From Streptomyces flavofungini (lineage in GTDB: Bacteria > Actinomycetota > Actinomycetes > Streptomycetales > Streptomycetaceae): a DNA stretch of 64,000 nucleotides. Every line of letters begins with the position of its first letter. Position 1 is the first letter of the stretch. This document shows positions 46,379 to 55,061 of this stretch, piece after piece. The stretch lies in assembly GCF_030388665.1 (NCBI RefSeq), contig NZ_CP128846.1, forward strand, positions 3,078,001 to 3,142,000, read 5' to 3'. The notes beneath the pieces are model-generated. The model made no database searches. It saw only the letters and a list, made by a program, of their open reading frames with translations, and was not told where the DNA came from. The translations under genes and the position numbers were made by a program.

Positions 46379-46831
46379 CTACTTGCTGCCTTCTTGTACG
46401 TCGCCGGGCCTGCCGATGCCGAGCGCCTCAGTGGTGGCGGGGTGGATCAGCAGCACCAGCGTCGCGACCGCGACCGCCGCGAGCGCGATGCCACCGGGGA
46501 TCATCGCACTGTCCGCCTGGAGCAGCTGCCAGGCCACGGGCAGCGCCATGATCTGCGTGATGATCGCGGGCCCGCGCGCCCAGCTGCGCAACCGCAGCAG
46601 ACCGCGCGCGGCGAGCAGCGGAAGCAGCGCGAGGACGATCAGCGTGACGCCGCCCGTCGTCGCCTGGCGGGGGTTGTCGGGGTCGCCCGCGAGCCCCATC
46701 ACGAGCATGTAGGCACCGCCGACGACGAGGGCCAGGCCCTCCAGCGCGGCGAGCGCCGCGGCGGCCGTGAGGCGCCCGGGGCGGGGGCCCGACGCGGGGG
46801 CTTCGGGGGTGGTCTTCGGCTCAGTGCTCAC
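46379..46831 (-). CDS. Small integral membrane protein
   Basis: 150 residues with four hydrophobic segments (about 22-45, 62-78, 90-105, 112-132) and a disordered N-terminus. GTG start 46831 with a weak GGGG site. Function unknown; found widely in Streptomyces. Confidence 0.75.
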   Translation of the reverse strand: MSTEPKTTPEAPASGPRPGRLTAAAALAALEGLALVVGGAYMLVMGLAGDPDNPRQATTGGVTLIVLALLPLLAARGLLRLRSWARGPAIITQIMALPVAWQLLQADSAMIPGGIALAAVAVATLVLLIHPATTEALGIGRPGDVQEGSK

Positions 46832-46933
46832 GCATCGAGGGTAGCCCCGGGCGCCCGGGGAGCGGCACGTCGGTAGGGTTCGGGCCAGACCTCGGTCTGG
46901 GCCGGGTAAAGACCGCTAGGTAGTCTGCTGCGC

Positions 46934-47902
46934 ATGCGTGCACTCCTCGTGGTCAACCCGGCGGCTACTACTACCAGTGCGCGCACACGTGACGTACTGA
47001 TCCACGCGCTCGCGAGCGAGATGAAGCTGGAAGCGGTCACTACGGAGTACCGCGGCCACGCCCGCGACCTCGGTCGGCAGGCCGCGGAGAGCAAGGACAT
47101 CGAGCTGGTCGTGGCCCTCGGCGGCGACGGCACGGTCAACGAGGTCGTCAACGGTCTGCTGCACAATGGCCCCTCTCCGGAGAACCTGCCCCGCCTCGCC
47201 GTCGTCCCCGGGGGGTCGACGAACGTCTTCGCGCGCGCCCTGGGTCTGCCGAACGACGCCGTGGAGGCGACCGGCGCCCTCCTGGACGCACTGCGTGACG
47301 GAAGTGAACGCACAGTGAGCCTCGGACGGGTCTCCGGGACCCCGGGTACGGACGACGAGGCGGTGCCGTCACGCTGGTTCACGTTCGCGGCGGGGCTGGG
47401 ATTCGACGCCGGTGTGGTCGGCAGGGTCGAACAGCACCGGGAGCGCGGCAAGCGCTCGACGCACGCTCTTTACGTGCGCCAGGTGGTACGCCAGTTCCTC
47501 GGGGAGGGCGACCGCAGGCACGGCTCGATCACGCTGGAGCGGGCCGGCGAGGAGCCGGTGACGGACCTCGTGATGTCCATAGTCTGCAACACCTCTCCCT
47601 GGTCCTACCTGGGCAATCGCCCCCTGTACGCGTCCCCGAAGGCGTCCTTCGAGACCGGCCTGGACGTGCTCGGGCTCAAGCGTCTTTCGACGGCTTCCGT
47701 GGCCCGGTACGGCACTCAGCTGCTGCGGTCGACGCCCGAACGCGGGCCCCACGGAAAGAACGCCGTCTCGCTGCACGACCTGACGGACTTCACCTTGCAT
47801 TCGAAGGTGCCCCTCCCCCTCCAGATGGACGGTGACCACCTGGGGCTGCGGACGAGCGTGACGTTCACAGGCGTACGCCGTGCACTGCGTGTGATTGTGT
47901 GA
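46934..47902 (+). CDS. Diacylglycerol kinase-like lipid kinase
   Basis: 322 residues. Nucleotide-binding site VVALGGDGTVNEVVNGLL and PGGSTNVFARALGLP, plus SRWFTFAAGLGFDAGVVGRVE and MSIVCNTSPWSYLGNRP, identify the DAGK catalytic family. Phosphorylates a lipid such as diacylglycerol or a sphingoid base. ATG 46934 has no ribosome site and follows TAGTCT by 7 nt, so it may be leaderless. Its stop codon lies in a 10-bp hairpin (47901-47929). Confidence 0.87.
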   Translation: MRALLVVNPAATTTSARTRDVLIHALASEMKLEAVTTEYRGHARDLGRQAAESKDIELVVALGGDGTVNEVVNGLLHNGPSPENLPRLAVVPGGSTNVFARALGLPNDAVEATGALLDALRDGSERTVSLGRVSGTPGTDDEAVPSRWFTFAAGLGFDAGVVGRVEQHRERGKRSTHALYVRQVVRQFLGEGDRRHGSITLERAGEEPVTDLVMSIVCNTSPWSYLGNRPLYASPKASFETGLDVLGLKRLSTASVARYGTQLLRSTPERGPHGKNAVSLHDLTDFTLHSKVPLPLQMDGDHLGLRTSVTFTGVRRALRVIV

Positions 47903-48219
47903 GTGGAAGGGCCTAAAGTCCTTTCACTCGAACGTTTAGGCCAGGATCCACCCCATGGAAGTACGGCTGTGACTCAGTCGACACCGAGGAATCAAAAAAA
48001 ACTTTCCGGAAGGGGTTGTATCCGCCGCCGAGGTTTGCGAATCTCTACATGGCGATCGGGACGGCCCGCAACATCGGCCTCTACAGATAGCCAGAACCCC
48101 TCCTCATCACAAGGTCCACACCAGGCAACTGGGAGTCGGCCCTTCCCGCGCGGGGGGATTCGTGAAAGCGTTCACATTCACAAGCAATCTTCATGTAAGA
48201 CCAAGGAGAGGTAGCAGCC
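47903..48219 (+). promoter_or_regulatory. Long upstream region of wblE
   Basis: 317 bp. Includes the terminator of the lipid-kinase gene (47901-47910 with 47920-47929), a run of eight A at 47994-48001, and the palindrome GTGAA-AGCG-TTCAC (48162-48175). TTCACA (48171-48176) and TGTAAG (48194-48199) are a possible -35/-10 pair with 17-bp spacing. Confidence 0.45.
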
Positions 48220-48477
48220 ATGGACTGGCGTCACAACGCCGTTTGCCGCGAGGAAGACCCCGAGCTCTTCTTCCCCATCGGCAACACCGGTCCTGCGCTG
48301 CTGCAGATCGAGGAAGCCAAGGCCGTCTGCCGACGCTGCCCCGTCATGGAGCAGTGCCTGCAGTGGGCGCTCGAGTCCGGCCAGGACTCCGGCGTCTGGG
48401 GTGGCCTCAGCGAGGACGAGCGCCGCGCGATGAAGCGCCGCGCCGCCCGCAACCGGGCGCGCCAGGCCAGCGCCTGA
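48220..48477 (+). CDS. wblE: WhiB-like [4Fe-4S] regulator WblE (WhiB1 type)
   Basis: 85 residues, AAGGAGAGG upstream. Four Cys: CREEDPELFFP, then CRRCPVMEQC. The GVWGGLSEDERR turn and a basic Arg-rich C-terminus follow. Wbl proteins bind a nitric-oxide/oxygen-sensitive cluster and contact the sigma factor. The neighbouring kinase gene is the PdtaS type, the same pairing as whiB1 and pdtaS in Mycobacterium tuberculosis. Confidence 0.95.
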   Translation: MDWRHNAVCREEDPELFFPIGNTGPALLQIEEAKAVCRRCPVMEQCLQWALESGQDSGVWGGLSEDERRAMKRRAARNRARQASA

Positions 48478-48610
48478 CGCCCACGCCCCTTTACGAGCCT
48501 GAGCTTGGCGGCGCGTGTGCCTGACGGCATTACTCCGTAGACAGCGCGTACGCAACCCCCGCCCCCGAGCCGCAGCCGCGCAGTACCCCCGATGCGCATC
48601 GCAACGTGAG

Positions 48611-48647
48611 CAGGAAGCCCCGGACCGACACGGTCCGGGGCTTCCTG
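48611..48647. terminator. Terminator between wblE and pdtaS
   Basis: 17-bp perfect stem (48611-48627 with 48631-48647) with a 3-nt loop, between convergent genes. Confidence 0.85.
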
Positions 48648-48741
48648 CTGTGTGCGGCGCCAGGTGTCCCGCCGCGCGGGACCGACACGGCCCTCACGGA
48701 GTGCGAGCGACCCTGCTGTGCGTCCTGATCGTGTGCGAGTG

Positions 48742-50208
48742 CTACTTGTCGCCGCGTACCGGAATATCCAGGACGACCCGGGTCCCCCGCTCTGGTGCCT
48801 TGACCATGTCGAAGGTGCCACCCAGCTCGCCCTCCACCAGGGTGCGCACGATTTGCAGGCCCAAGTTGCCCGAGCTATGCGGGTCGAAGTCGTCGGGCAG
48901 TCCGACGCCGTCGTCCTGGACGGTGATCAGGAGCCGGGCTTCCTTCGCGGTGCCGCCGCGGACCGCGGAGACCTCGACGGTGCCGGTGTCCCCCTGTGCG
49001 AAACCGTGCTCCAGGGCGTTCTGCAGGATCTCCGTGAGGACCATCGACAGCGGTGTCGCGACCTCGGCGTCGAGGATGCCGAAGCGTCCGGTACGCCGAC
49101 CCGTGACCGTACCGGGAGAGATCTCCGCGACCATGGCGAGGACACGGTCGGCGATCTCGTCGAACTCCACGCGCTCGTCCAGGTTCTGCGAGAGCGTCTC
49201 GTGGACGATCGCGATGGAGCCCACGCGCCGCACCGCCTCCTCCAGTGCCTCGCGGCCGGAGACGGAGTCGATGCGGCGCGCCTGCAGGCGCAGCAGGGCC
49301 GCGACCGTCTGGAGGTTGTTCTTCACCCGGTGGTGGATCTCCCGGATGGTGGCGTCCTTGGTGATCAACTCGCGCTCGCGGCGGCGCAGTTCGGTGACGT
49401 CCCGCAGCAGCACCAGCGAACCGATGCGCGGCCCCTTGGGCTTGAGCGGGATGGCGCGCAGCTGGATCACGCCGTCGCCGCCCTCGATCTCGAACTCGCG
49501 GGGCGCCCAGCCGCTGGCCAGCTTGGTCAGGGCCTCGTCCACCGGGCCCCGGGACGGGGCGAGTTCGGCGGTGGCCTTGCCCAGGTGGTGACCCACCAGG
49601 TCGGCGGCGAGTCCGAGGCGGTGGTACGCGGAGAGGGCGTTCGGCGAGGCGTACTGGACGATGCCGTCGGCGTCCAGACGCAGCAGTCCGTCGCCCACGC
49701 GCGGGGAGGCGTCCATGTCGACCTGCTGCCCCTCGAACGGGAACGATCCCGCGGCGATCATCTGCGCCAGGTCGGACGCCGACTGGAGGTAGGTGAGTTC
49801 GAGGCGCGAGGGGGTGCGCACCGTAAGGAGGTTGGTGTTGCGGGCGATGACTCCAAGGACGCGCCCTTCCCTGCGTACGGGGATGGACTCGACCCGCACC
49901 GGCACCTCCTCGCGCCACTCCGGGTCCCCCTCGCGCACGATGCGCCCCTCGTCGAGCGCCGCGTCGAGCAGAGGACGGCGGCCGCGCGGGACGAGGTGGC
50001 CGACCATGTCGTCCTGGTAGGACGTCGGGCCGGTGTTGGGCCGCATCTGCGCGACGGAGACATAGCGCGTGCCGTCGCGCGTGGGCACCCACAGCACGAG
50101 GTCGGCGAAGGAGAGGTCGGAGAGCAGCTGCCACTCCGAGACCAGCAGATGCAGCCACTCGAGGTCGGAGTCGCCGAGGGCCGTGTGCTGGCGTACGAGG
50201 TCGTTCAT
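48742..50208 (-). CDS. pdtaS: PdtaS-type soluble sensor histidine kinase
   Basis: 488 residues from ATG 50208. A GAF-like domain (1-150), a PAS domain (about 175-285), then HisKA_2: EIHHRVKNNLQTVAALLRLQ with the phosphoacceptor His, and an HATPase (VVLTEILQNALEHGF, DDGVGLP, NLGLQIV). No membrane segments. In mycobacteria PdtaS phosphorylates the antiterminator PdtaR and is inhibited by nitric oxide or copper. A GTG at 50217 would add three residues. Confidence 0.92.
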   Translation of the reverse strand: MNDLVRQHTALGDSDLEWLHLLVSEWQLLSDLSFADLVLWVPTRDGTRYVSVAQMRPNTGPTSYQDDMVGHLVPRGRRPLLDAALDEGRIVREGDPEWREEVPVRVESIPVRREGRVLGVIARNTNLLTVRTPSRLELTYLQSASDLAQMIAAGSFPFEGQQVDMDASPRVGDGLLRLDADGIVQYASPNALSAYHRLGLAADLVGHHLGKATAELAPSRGPVDEALTKLASGWAPREFEIEGGDGVIQLRAIPLKPKGPRIGSLVLLRDVTELRRRERELITKDATIREIHHRVKNNLQTVAALLRLQARRIDSVSGREALEEAVRRVGSIAIVHETLSQNLDERVEFDEIADRVLAMVAEISPGTVTGRRTGRFGILDAEVATPLSMVLTEILQNALEHGFAQGDTGTVEVSAVRGGTAKEARLLITVQDDGVGLPDDFDPHSSGNLGLQIVRTLVEGELGGTFDMVKAPERGTRVVLDIPVRGDK

Positions 50209-50464
50209 GGAGGGCACGTGTGCGAGCGTACCTGGCGGTCCGGGCAGCTCCGGGGGTCCGCCTGCGACGGCCGTCCCCCGTCGGGCAGCGGCGCCGGGGC
50301 GGGACCCTCAACCCGACCCCAACACCGCGGCCCTTCAGGTGCATCGGCAGCCAGAATGTGCGGTACCGGCCGCCGATTGAGGAGGGCCCGACGCGGTCAG
50401 GGCAGAGAGCGTCGGCTCCTCGGCCGCTCTTCTGTGCGGGAAGAGCGGAGCTTTACTCCCGCAT

Positions 50465-50480
50465 TGTGGACTAGACCATT
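50465..50480. promoter_or_regulatory. Candidate DasR (dre) site without an adjacent target gene
   Basis: TGTGGACTAGACCATT contains TGGACTAGACCA, one base off the TGGTCTAGACCA core. It lies in the 407-bp gap between the pdtaS start and the end of a TetR gene, with no gene start next to it. Confidence 0.55.
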
Positions 50481-50615
50481 CCCCCATGTCTATGCGCGGG
50501 ACGGGGTTTGTTGTCGGATCTTCCTCCAGAATCGGGGGCGGACCCGGCCTCGACGGGGAGCCCGGGCCGGGGCCTCACCCGACCGGCGTCGGCCTCCCTC
50601 GGTGCCCGTACTCGC

Positions 50616-51212
50616 TCAGGCCCCGGGCCAGGCGCGCATCGCCAGGTCGACAACCGCGTGCAGGTCCTCCCTGGTGGCGCCGTCGCGGGACTGCTGGGAC
50701 AGGCCCTGGAAGACCGCGCCGACATAGCGGGCGATGTCCTCGGCGTCGGCGCCGGCGGCGAGCTCGCCCGCGTCGATGCCTTGCTGGATGCGGGCCGCGA
50801 AGGTCCCGACGTTCGCGTTGCGCCGCTCGCGCAGGGTCTGTTCGATCTCCGGCGTGGTGCAGTTGGTCGCCGCGTGGATGACGAGACAGCCGTGGGGGTA
50901 CCCCGGCTCGGTGAAGGAGTCGGCGGCCTCGCGCAGGACGCGCTCCATCGCGGCGCGGGCCGTCGACTCCTCGGCGAGGGCGCGCCCGCCGAAGGCTCCG
51001 TACGAGTCCGCGTAGCGCACGAGGACCTCCTCGAAGAGCGTCCGCTTGTCGCCGAAGGCCGCGTACAGGCTCGGGGCGCCGATGCCCATCTCGCGGGTGA
51101 GGTCGGCGACGGACGTCGCCTCGTACCCGTGCTCCCAGAACTGGCGCAAGGCCTTCTCCAGCGCCGTCTCGCGGTCGAAGGAGCGCGGCCTGCCTCGCTG
51201 TTTCGTCGCCAT
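50616..51212 (-). CDS. TetR-family regulator (AcrR-like)
   Basis: 198 residues. HTH in RETALEKALRQFWEHGYEATSVADLTREMGIGAPSLYAAFGDKRTLFEE. Cys/His in GYPHGCLVIHAATNCTT suggest a redox or small-ligand sensor. Divergent from a short-chain dehydrogenase with two operator-like palindromes between them, so probably the repressor of that gene. ATG 51212. Confidence 0.9.
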   Translation of the reverse strand: MATKQRGRPRSFDRETALEKALRQFWEHGYEATSVADLTREMGIGAPSLYAAFGDKRTLFEEVLVRYADSYGAFGGRALAEESTARAAMERVLREAADSFTEPGYPHGCLVIHAATNCTTPEIEQTLRERRNANVGTFAARIQQGIDAGELAAGADAEDIARYVGAVFQGLSQQSRDGATREDLHAVVDLAMRAWPGA

Positions 51213-51219
51213 GAGTGAA

Positions 51220-51287
51220 TTCTATAGCGGGCGCTAGAAAAGCGACGGGTGATCGGGTACGGTTCTTTGTGTAGCGACCACTAGAGA
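51220..51287. promoter_or_regulatory. Two TetR-type operators between TetR and SDR genes
   Basis: Site 1 TTCTATAGCGGGCGCTAGAA (51220-51239) and site 2 TGTAGCGACCACTAGAGA (51270-51287) are inverted copies of one TCTAGYG-YCGCTA-like sequence, centred about 49 bp apart. Confidence 0.65.
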
Positions 51288-51307
51288 AAGTTGGGGGGCG
51301 CCTGATC

Positions 51308-52144
51308 ATGGGTGCGCTGACGGAAATGACGGCAAGCACGCGGACCGCCGAGACAGCGGCGGGGCTCGGAGAGGACGAGGCGCGGGCGAAGCGGCTCGCG
51401 GGCAAGACCGCCCTGGTCACGGGTGGAAGCAGGGGCATCGGACGAGGGATCGCCGAGAGGCTGGCCCAGGACGGCGCGCGGGTCGCCGTGCACTACGGCA
51501 GCAATGAGGCAGCCGCGAAGGAGACGGTCTCGGCCATCGAGCGGGCGGGCGGCTCCGCGTTCGCGATCGGCGCCGAGCTGGGCGTGCCGGGCGACGCGGC
51601 GGCGCTGTGGGCGGCGTTCGACGCGCACGCGGACGGCCTGGACATCCTGGTGAACAACGCCGGGATCGGCACGTCGCTGTCGTTCTCGGATGCCGAGGAG
51701 GACGAGCACGACCGGCTGTTCGCGGTGAACGTCAAGGCGCCGTTCTTCATCACCCAGCTCGGCGCGGAGCGGCTGCGGGACGGCGGGCGCGTCATCAACA
51801 TCTCGTCCGGCCTCTCCCGCGCCGCCGTGATGCCGCAGATCATGACGTACGCGATGACCAAGGGCGCCTTGGACGTCTTCACGCAGAACTTGTCGAAGGT
51901 GCTCGGCGCCCGCGGCATCACGGTCAACTCGGTGGCCCCGGGCATCGTGGACACGGACATCAACGCCGCCTGGCTGCGCGGCGAGGAGAACAAGGAAGCG
52001 TGGGCGGGCGCGGCGGCCATGTCAGCTCTCGGCAAGGTGGGGACACCACAGGACATAGCCGACGTGGTCGCGTTCCTCGCCTCGGAGGACGGGCGGTGGG
52101 TGACCGGGCACTGGCTGGACGCGACGGGAGGTTCGCTCAGCTGA
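51308..52144 (+). CDS. Short-chain dehydrogenase/reductase
   Basis: 278 residues. A 28-residue tail precedes the NAD(P) site ALVTGGSRGIGRGIAERL; NNAG at about 117, active-site Ser in INISSG and Tyr-x3-Lys in YAMTKGA are present. It reduces or oxidises a carbonyl/alcohol substrate. GGGGGG lies 8 nt before ATG 51308. Controlled by the divergent TetR. Confidence 0.93.
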   Translation: MGALTEMTASTRTAETAAGLGEDEARAKRLAGKTALVTGGSRGIGRGIAERLAQDGARVAVHYGSNEAAAKETVSAIERAGGSAFAIGAELGVPGDAAALWAAFDAHADGLDILVNNAGIGTSLSFSDAEEDEHDRLFAVNVKAPFFITQLGAERLRDGGRVINISSGLSRAAVMPQIMTYAMTKGALDVFTQNLSKVLGARGITVNSVAPGIVDTDINAAWLRGEENKEAWAGAAAMSALGKVGTPQDIADVVAFLASEDGRWVTGHWLDATGGSLS

Positions 52145-52196
52145 GTGGCACCCCTCCCCTCACCACCCCTCCCCTCACCGACCCCTCCCCGTCACC

Positions 52197-53267
52197 TCAC
52201 CTCGTCTCCGTCACCTTGGCGAGGGCCCTGGGCGCGTCCGGGTCCTGGCCACGGGCGATCGTCACCTCGTACGCGAGGAGTTGGAGGGGGATGATCTCCA
52301 GAATGGGCTGGACCTCCTCGGGGACGCCGTCCGTCGGCAGGGCGAATCCAGCGGAGGCCTGCTCCACCTGGGGCTTGGGTCCGATGACCACGAGGTCGGC
52401 GCCGCGTCCGCGCAGCCGGTCGAGGACGGGCTGGAGCGCCTCCCCTCCCCTACCGTCCGGCACGACGGCGATGACCGGCGAGATGTTGTCGACCATGGCG
52501 AGGGGGCCGTGCAGAAGGTCGGCTCCGGAGTAGGCCAGAGCGGGGATGTAGCTGGTCTCCATCAGCTTCAGGGCGGCTTCCTTGGCCGTGGGGTAGCCGT
52601 AGCCGCGAGAGGTGATCACCATGCGTTCGGCGAAGCGGTAGCGGGCGGCGAGGGTCCGGATCTCCGGTTGCCGGGCCAGGAGGTCGGCGGCGAGGTCGGG
52701 CAGCGGGCCCGCGGCGGCGCCCTCACCGTCGCGCAGGCCCTCGACGAAGAGGTAGAGGGCGAGCAGGGACGCCGTGTAGGTCTTCGTGGCCGGAAGGGCC
52801 TTCTCCGGGCCCGCGAGGATGTCGATGTGATGCTCGGAGACGGCGGCGAGCGGGGAGTCGGGGTTGTTGGTGACCGCGAGGGTGATGGCGCCGGCCTCGC
52901 GGGCGGCCTGGGTGGAGGCGACGAGGTCGGGTGAGCCACCGGACTGGCTCACGGTGACGACGAGGACGTCGCGGAGGTCGGGCTTGGCGCCGTAGGCCGT
53001 GGTCGTGGACATGGAGGTGAGGCCGCAGGGCAGGCCGAGGCGGACTTCGAGGAGGTACTTGGCGTAGAGGGCGGCGTGGTCGGAGGTACCGCGGGCGGTG
53101 AGGAGGACGAAGCGGGGGCTTCGCGCGGCCACCTGTCGGGCGGTCTCGCGGATCGCCGGGGCACCGGTGTCGAGGAGCCGCCGCAAGACCTCGGGCTGTT
53201 CGGCCATCTCACGGGACATGATGCGGCCGGGCTGCTCGCTGTAAGGGGAGGACGACATCACAGTCAT
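52197..53267 (-). CDS. SIS-domain sugar isomerase/deaminase (GlmS-like)
   Basis: 356 residues from ATG 53267 (GGGAAGC). Two SIS domains: LLTARGTSDHAALYAKYLLE, VVTVSQSGGSPDLVAST and ITSRGYGYPTAKEAALKLMETSYIPA. It lacks the glutamine amidotransferase domain of GlmS. Its place beside nagB and the das genes suggests a role in amino-sugar phosphate isomerisation or deamination; the exact reaction cannot be read. Confidence 0.85.
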   Translation of the reverse strand: MTVMSSSPYSEQPGRIMSREMAEQPEVLRRLLDTGAPAIRETARQVAARSPRFVLLTARGTSDHAALYAKYLLEVRLGLPCGLTSMSTTTAYGAKPDLRDVLVVTVSQSGGSPDLVASTQAAREAGAITLAVTNNPDSPLAAVSEHHIDILAGPEKALPATKTYTASLLALYLFVEGLRDGEGAAAGPLPDLAADLLARQPEIRTLAARYRFAERMVITSRGYGYPTAKEAALKLMETSYIPALAYSGADLLHGPLAMVDNISPVIAVVPDGRGGEALQPVLDRLRGRGADLVVIGPKPQVEQASAGFALPTDGVPEEVQPILEIIPLQLLAYEVTIARGQDPDAPRALAKVTETR

Positions 53268-53289
53268 GCTTCCCACTGTGCTTGCTACT

Positions 53290-53600
53290 GGCCGGGAGCG
53301 CTTGCCCTCCGGGCGGAGTGGGGGATCCGGCCGGGGCCTTGGGAGGAGAAGGGTCGGCCCGGGGCCCTGCGGGGAGGAGAGGTCGGGCGGGCGCCTTGGG
53401 AGTAGGGGAGTCGGCCCTGGCCCCTGCGGGGAGGGCAGGTCGGCGGGGGCCTTGGGCGGTTGGCGGGGCGGGGGCCTTGCGGGGATGGCGGGGCGGAGGC
53501 CTTGCTGGGTCGGCGGGCGGGGTGGCGCGGGAAGGCCAGGCCTTGTGCGGGAGGGAGGGGTTGGGCAGCGGGCTAGGGGCAGGGGGCGGGGCGGAGGATG
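53290..53600. repeat. G-rich degenerate repeat region
   Basis: Units of about 30-60 bp built on GGGCCTTG-GGGGA and GGTCGGC recur with many G3-G5 runs on the plus strand. The gap 53268-53931 holds no gene; a second degenerate repeat of CCAAGCCCCGCACC type is at 53690-53750. Confidence 0.6.
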
Positions 53601-53855
53601 GACGTACGAGGGCGTGCGTGTGTGGGCGGGAATCCGCTGATGCGGTGGGCGTGCCAGGGGTGCGGGGCCCGCGCCCCCGGGGGTCCAAGCCCCGCACCGC
53701 CCAGCGTCCAAGCCCCGCACCATCGAGCGTCCGGGCCCCGCGCCGTCGGGCGTCCAACCTTCCCGCCCCGGGCGTCCATCCCTCCCGCCCCCGGGCGCCC
53801 GGCCCCGCACGCTCAGGTGTCCGGCCCCTGCACCAGGGGCGCACAGCTCTGCTAG

Positions 53856-53871
53856 ATTGGTCTATACCACA
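53856..53871 (+). promoter_or_regulatory. dre (DasR operator) of nagB
   Basis: ATTGGTCTATACCACA contains TGGTCTATACCA, one base from the perfect TGGTCTAGACCA, 61 bp before the nagB start. Confidence 0.85.
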
Positions 53872-53931
53872 CTCTTCCGAGCGCCAGTCCCGCTCCTCCC
53901 CACACCCCTACACCAGATCGGCAGGCCCAGC

Positions 53932-54717
53932 GTGGAAGTTGTCATCGTCCCGGACGCCAAGGCAGGCGGCGAGCTCATCGCGGAGGCCATGGCCGCCCTC
54001 GTGCGCCGCAAGTCCGACGCCCTGCTCGGTGTCGCCACCGGCTCGACCCCGCTGCCCATCTACGAGGCGCTGGCGGAGAAGGTCCGCGCGGGTGAGGTGG
54101 ACGCGTCGCGGGCCCGCATCTGCCAGCTCGACGAGTACGTGGGACTGCCGGTCGGGCACCCGGAGTCGTACCGCTCGGTGGTGCTGCGAGAGGTCGTGGC
54201 GCCGCTCGGCCTCGACGAGTCCGCGTTCATGGGGCCGGACGGCAGTGCCGAGGACGTGCAGGGCGCGTGTGAGGCGTACGACCGGGCGCTGGCGGAGGCG
54301 GGCGGTGTCGACCTGCAGCTGCTGGGAATCGGTACGGACGGGCACATCGGGTTCAACGAGCCCTGCTCGTCGCTGGCCTCGCGGACGCGGATCAAGACGC
54401 TGACCGAGCAGACCCGGGTGGACAACGCGCGGTTCTTCGACGGTGACATCGACCAGGTCCCGCACCACGTCATCACGCAGGGCATCGGCACGATCCTGGA
54501 GGCCCGCCACCTGGTGCTGCTCGCCACGGGCGAGGGCAAGGCCGACGCCGTGGCGGCGACGGTCGAAGGTCCGGTGGCCTCCGTGGTCCCGGCATCGGCG
54601 CTCCAGTTGCACCCGCACGCGACGGTGGTCGTGGACGAGGCGGCGGCGTCCAAGCTGAAGCTGGCGGACTACTTCCGGCACACGTACGCCAACAAGCCGG
54701 CGTGGCAGGGGCTGTAG
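53932..54717 (+). CDS. nagB: Glucosamine-6-phosphate deaminase
   Basis: 261 residues from GTG 53932. Phosphate/catalytic motifs VATGSTPLPIYEAL, LDEYVGLP, GIGTDGHIGFNEPCSS (catalytic His) and a final helix. Converts glucosamine-6-phosphate to fructose-6-phosphate and ammonia. The longer in-frame start at 53857 lies within the dre site. DasR-controlled; joins the chito-oligosaccharide uptake genes to glycolysis. Confidence 0.96.
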   Translation: MEVVIVPDAKAGGELIAEAMAALVRRKSDALLGVATGSTPLPIYEALAEKVRAGEVDASRARICQLDEYVGLPVGHPESYRSVVLREVVAPLGLDESAFMGPDGSAEDVQGACEAYDRALAEAGGVDLQLLGIGTDGHIGFNEPCSSLASRTRIKTLTEQTRVDNARFFDGDIDQVPHHVITQGIGTILEARHLVLLATGEGKADAVAATVEGPVASVVPASALQLHPHATVVVDEAAASKLKLADYFRHTYANKPAWQGL

Positions 54718-54749
54718 GGAGAACGGCGGCGCCGCGCACGGCGGCAGGT

Positions 54750-54790
54750 GAAGGAGGGGGCGCCCCAGGCTCTGGGGCGCCCCCTCCTTC
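54750..54790. terminator. Terminator after nagB with 19-bp stem
   Basis: 54750-54768 pairs perfectly with 54772-54790 around a 3-nt loop. Confidence 0.9.
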
Positions 54791-54865
54791 GTACCCGTAC
54801 TGCTCGTACCTGTACTGCTCGTACCTGTACTGCTCGTACCCGTACTGCTCGTACCCGTACTGCTT
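54791..54865. repeat. 15-bp tandem repeat rich in GTAC
   Basis: Five complete 15-bp units GTAC(C/C-T)GTACTGCTC (54791, 54806, 54821, 54836, 54851), then decaying copies to about 54930; a hexamer CACCCG follows five times near 54955-54985. The gap 54718-55061 holds no gene. Confidence 0.85.
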
Positions 54866-55061
54866 TGTACCCGTACGGCTTCGGCTCCTTCGCACATGTA
54901 CTGCTCCGTCGTACATGTACCGCTCCGGCCGGACCGTCCGGCGCCAGCACCGGTACCAGCACCCGCACCCGCACCCGCACCCGCACCAAGACCAGCCCCG
55001 GTGCCCACCGTGGCCCGCCCGGGTGCCTGTGCCCGTGCCGGTGCCGTCGCAGGCCCCGGGG

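Noticed and set aside
47985..48015. SigR-type GGAAT-GTT promoter before wblE
   Set aside because: GGAAT and GTT are present but 22 bp apart rather than about 18.
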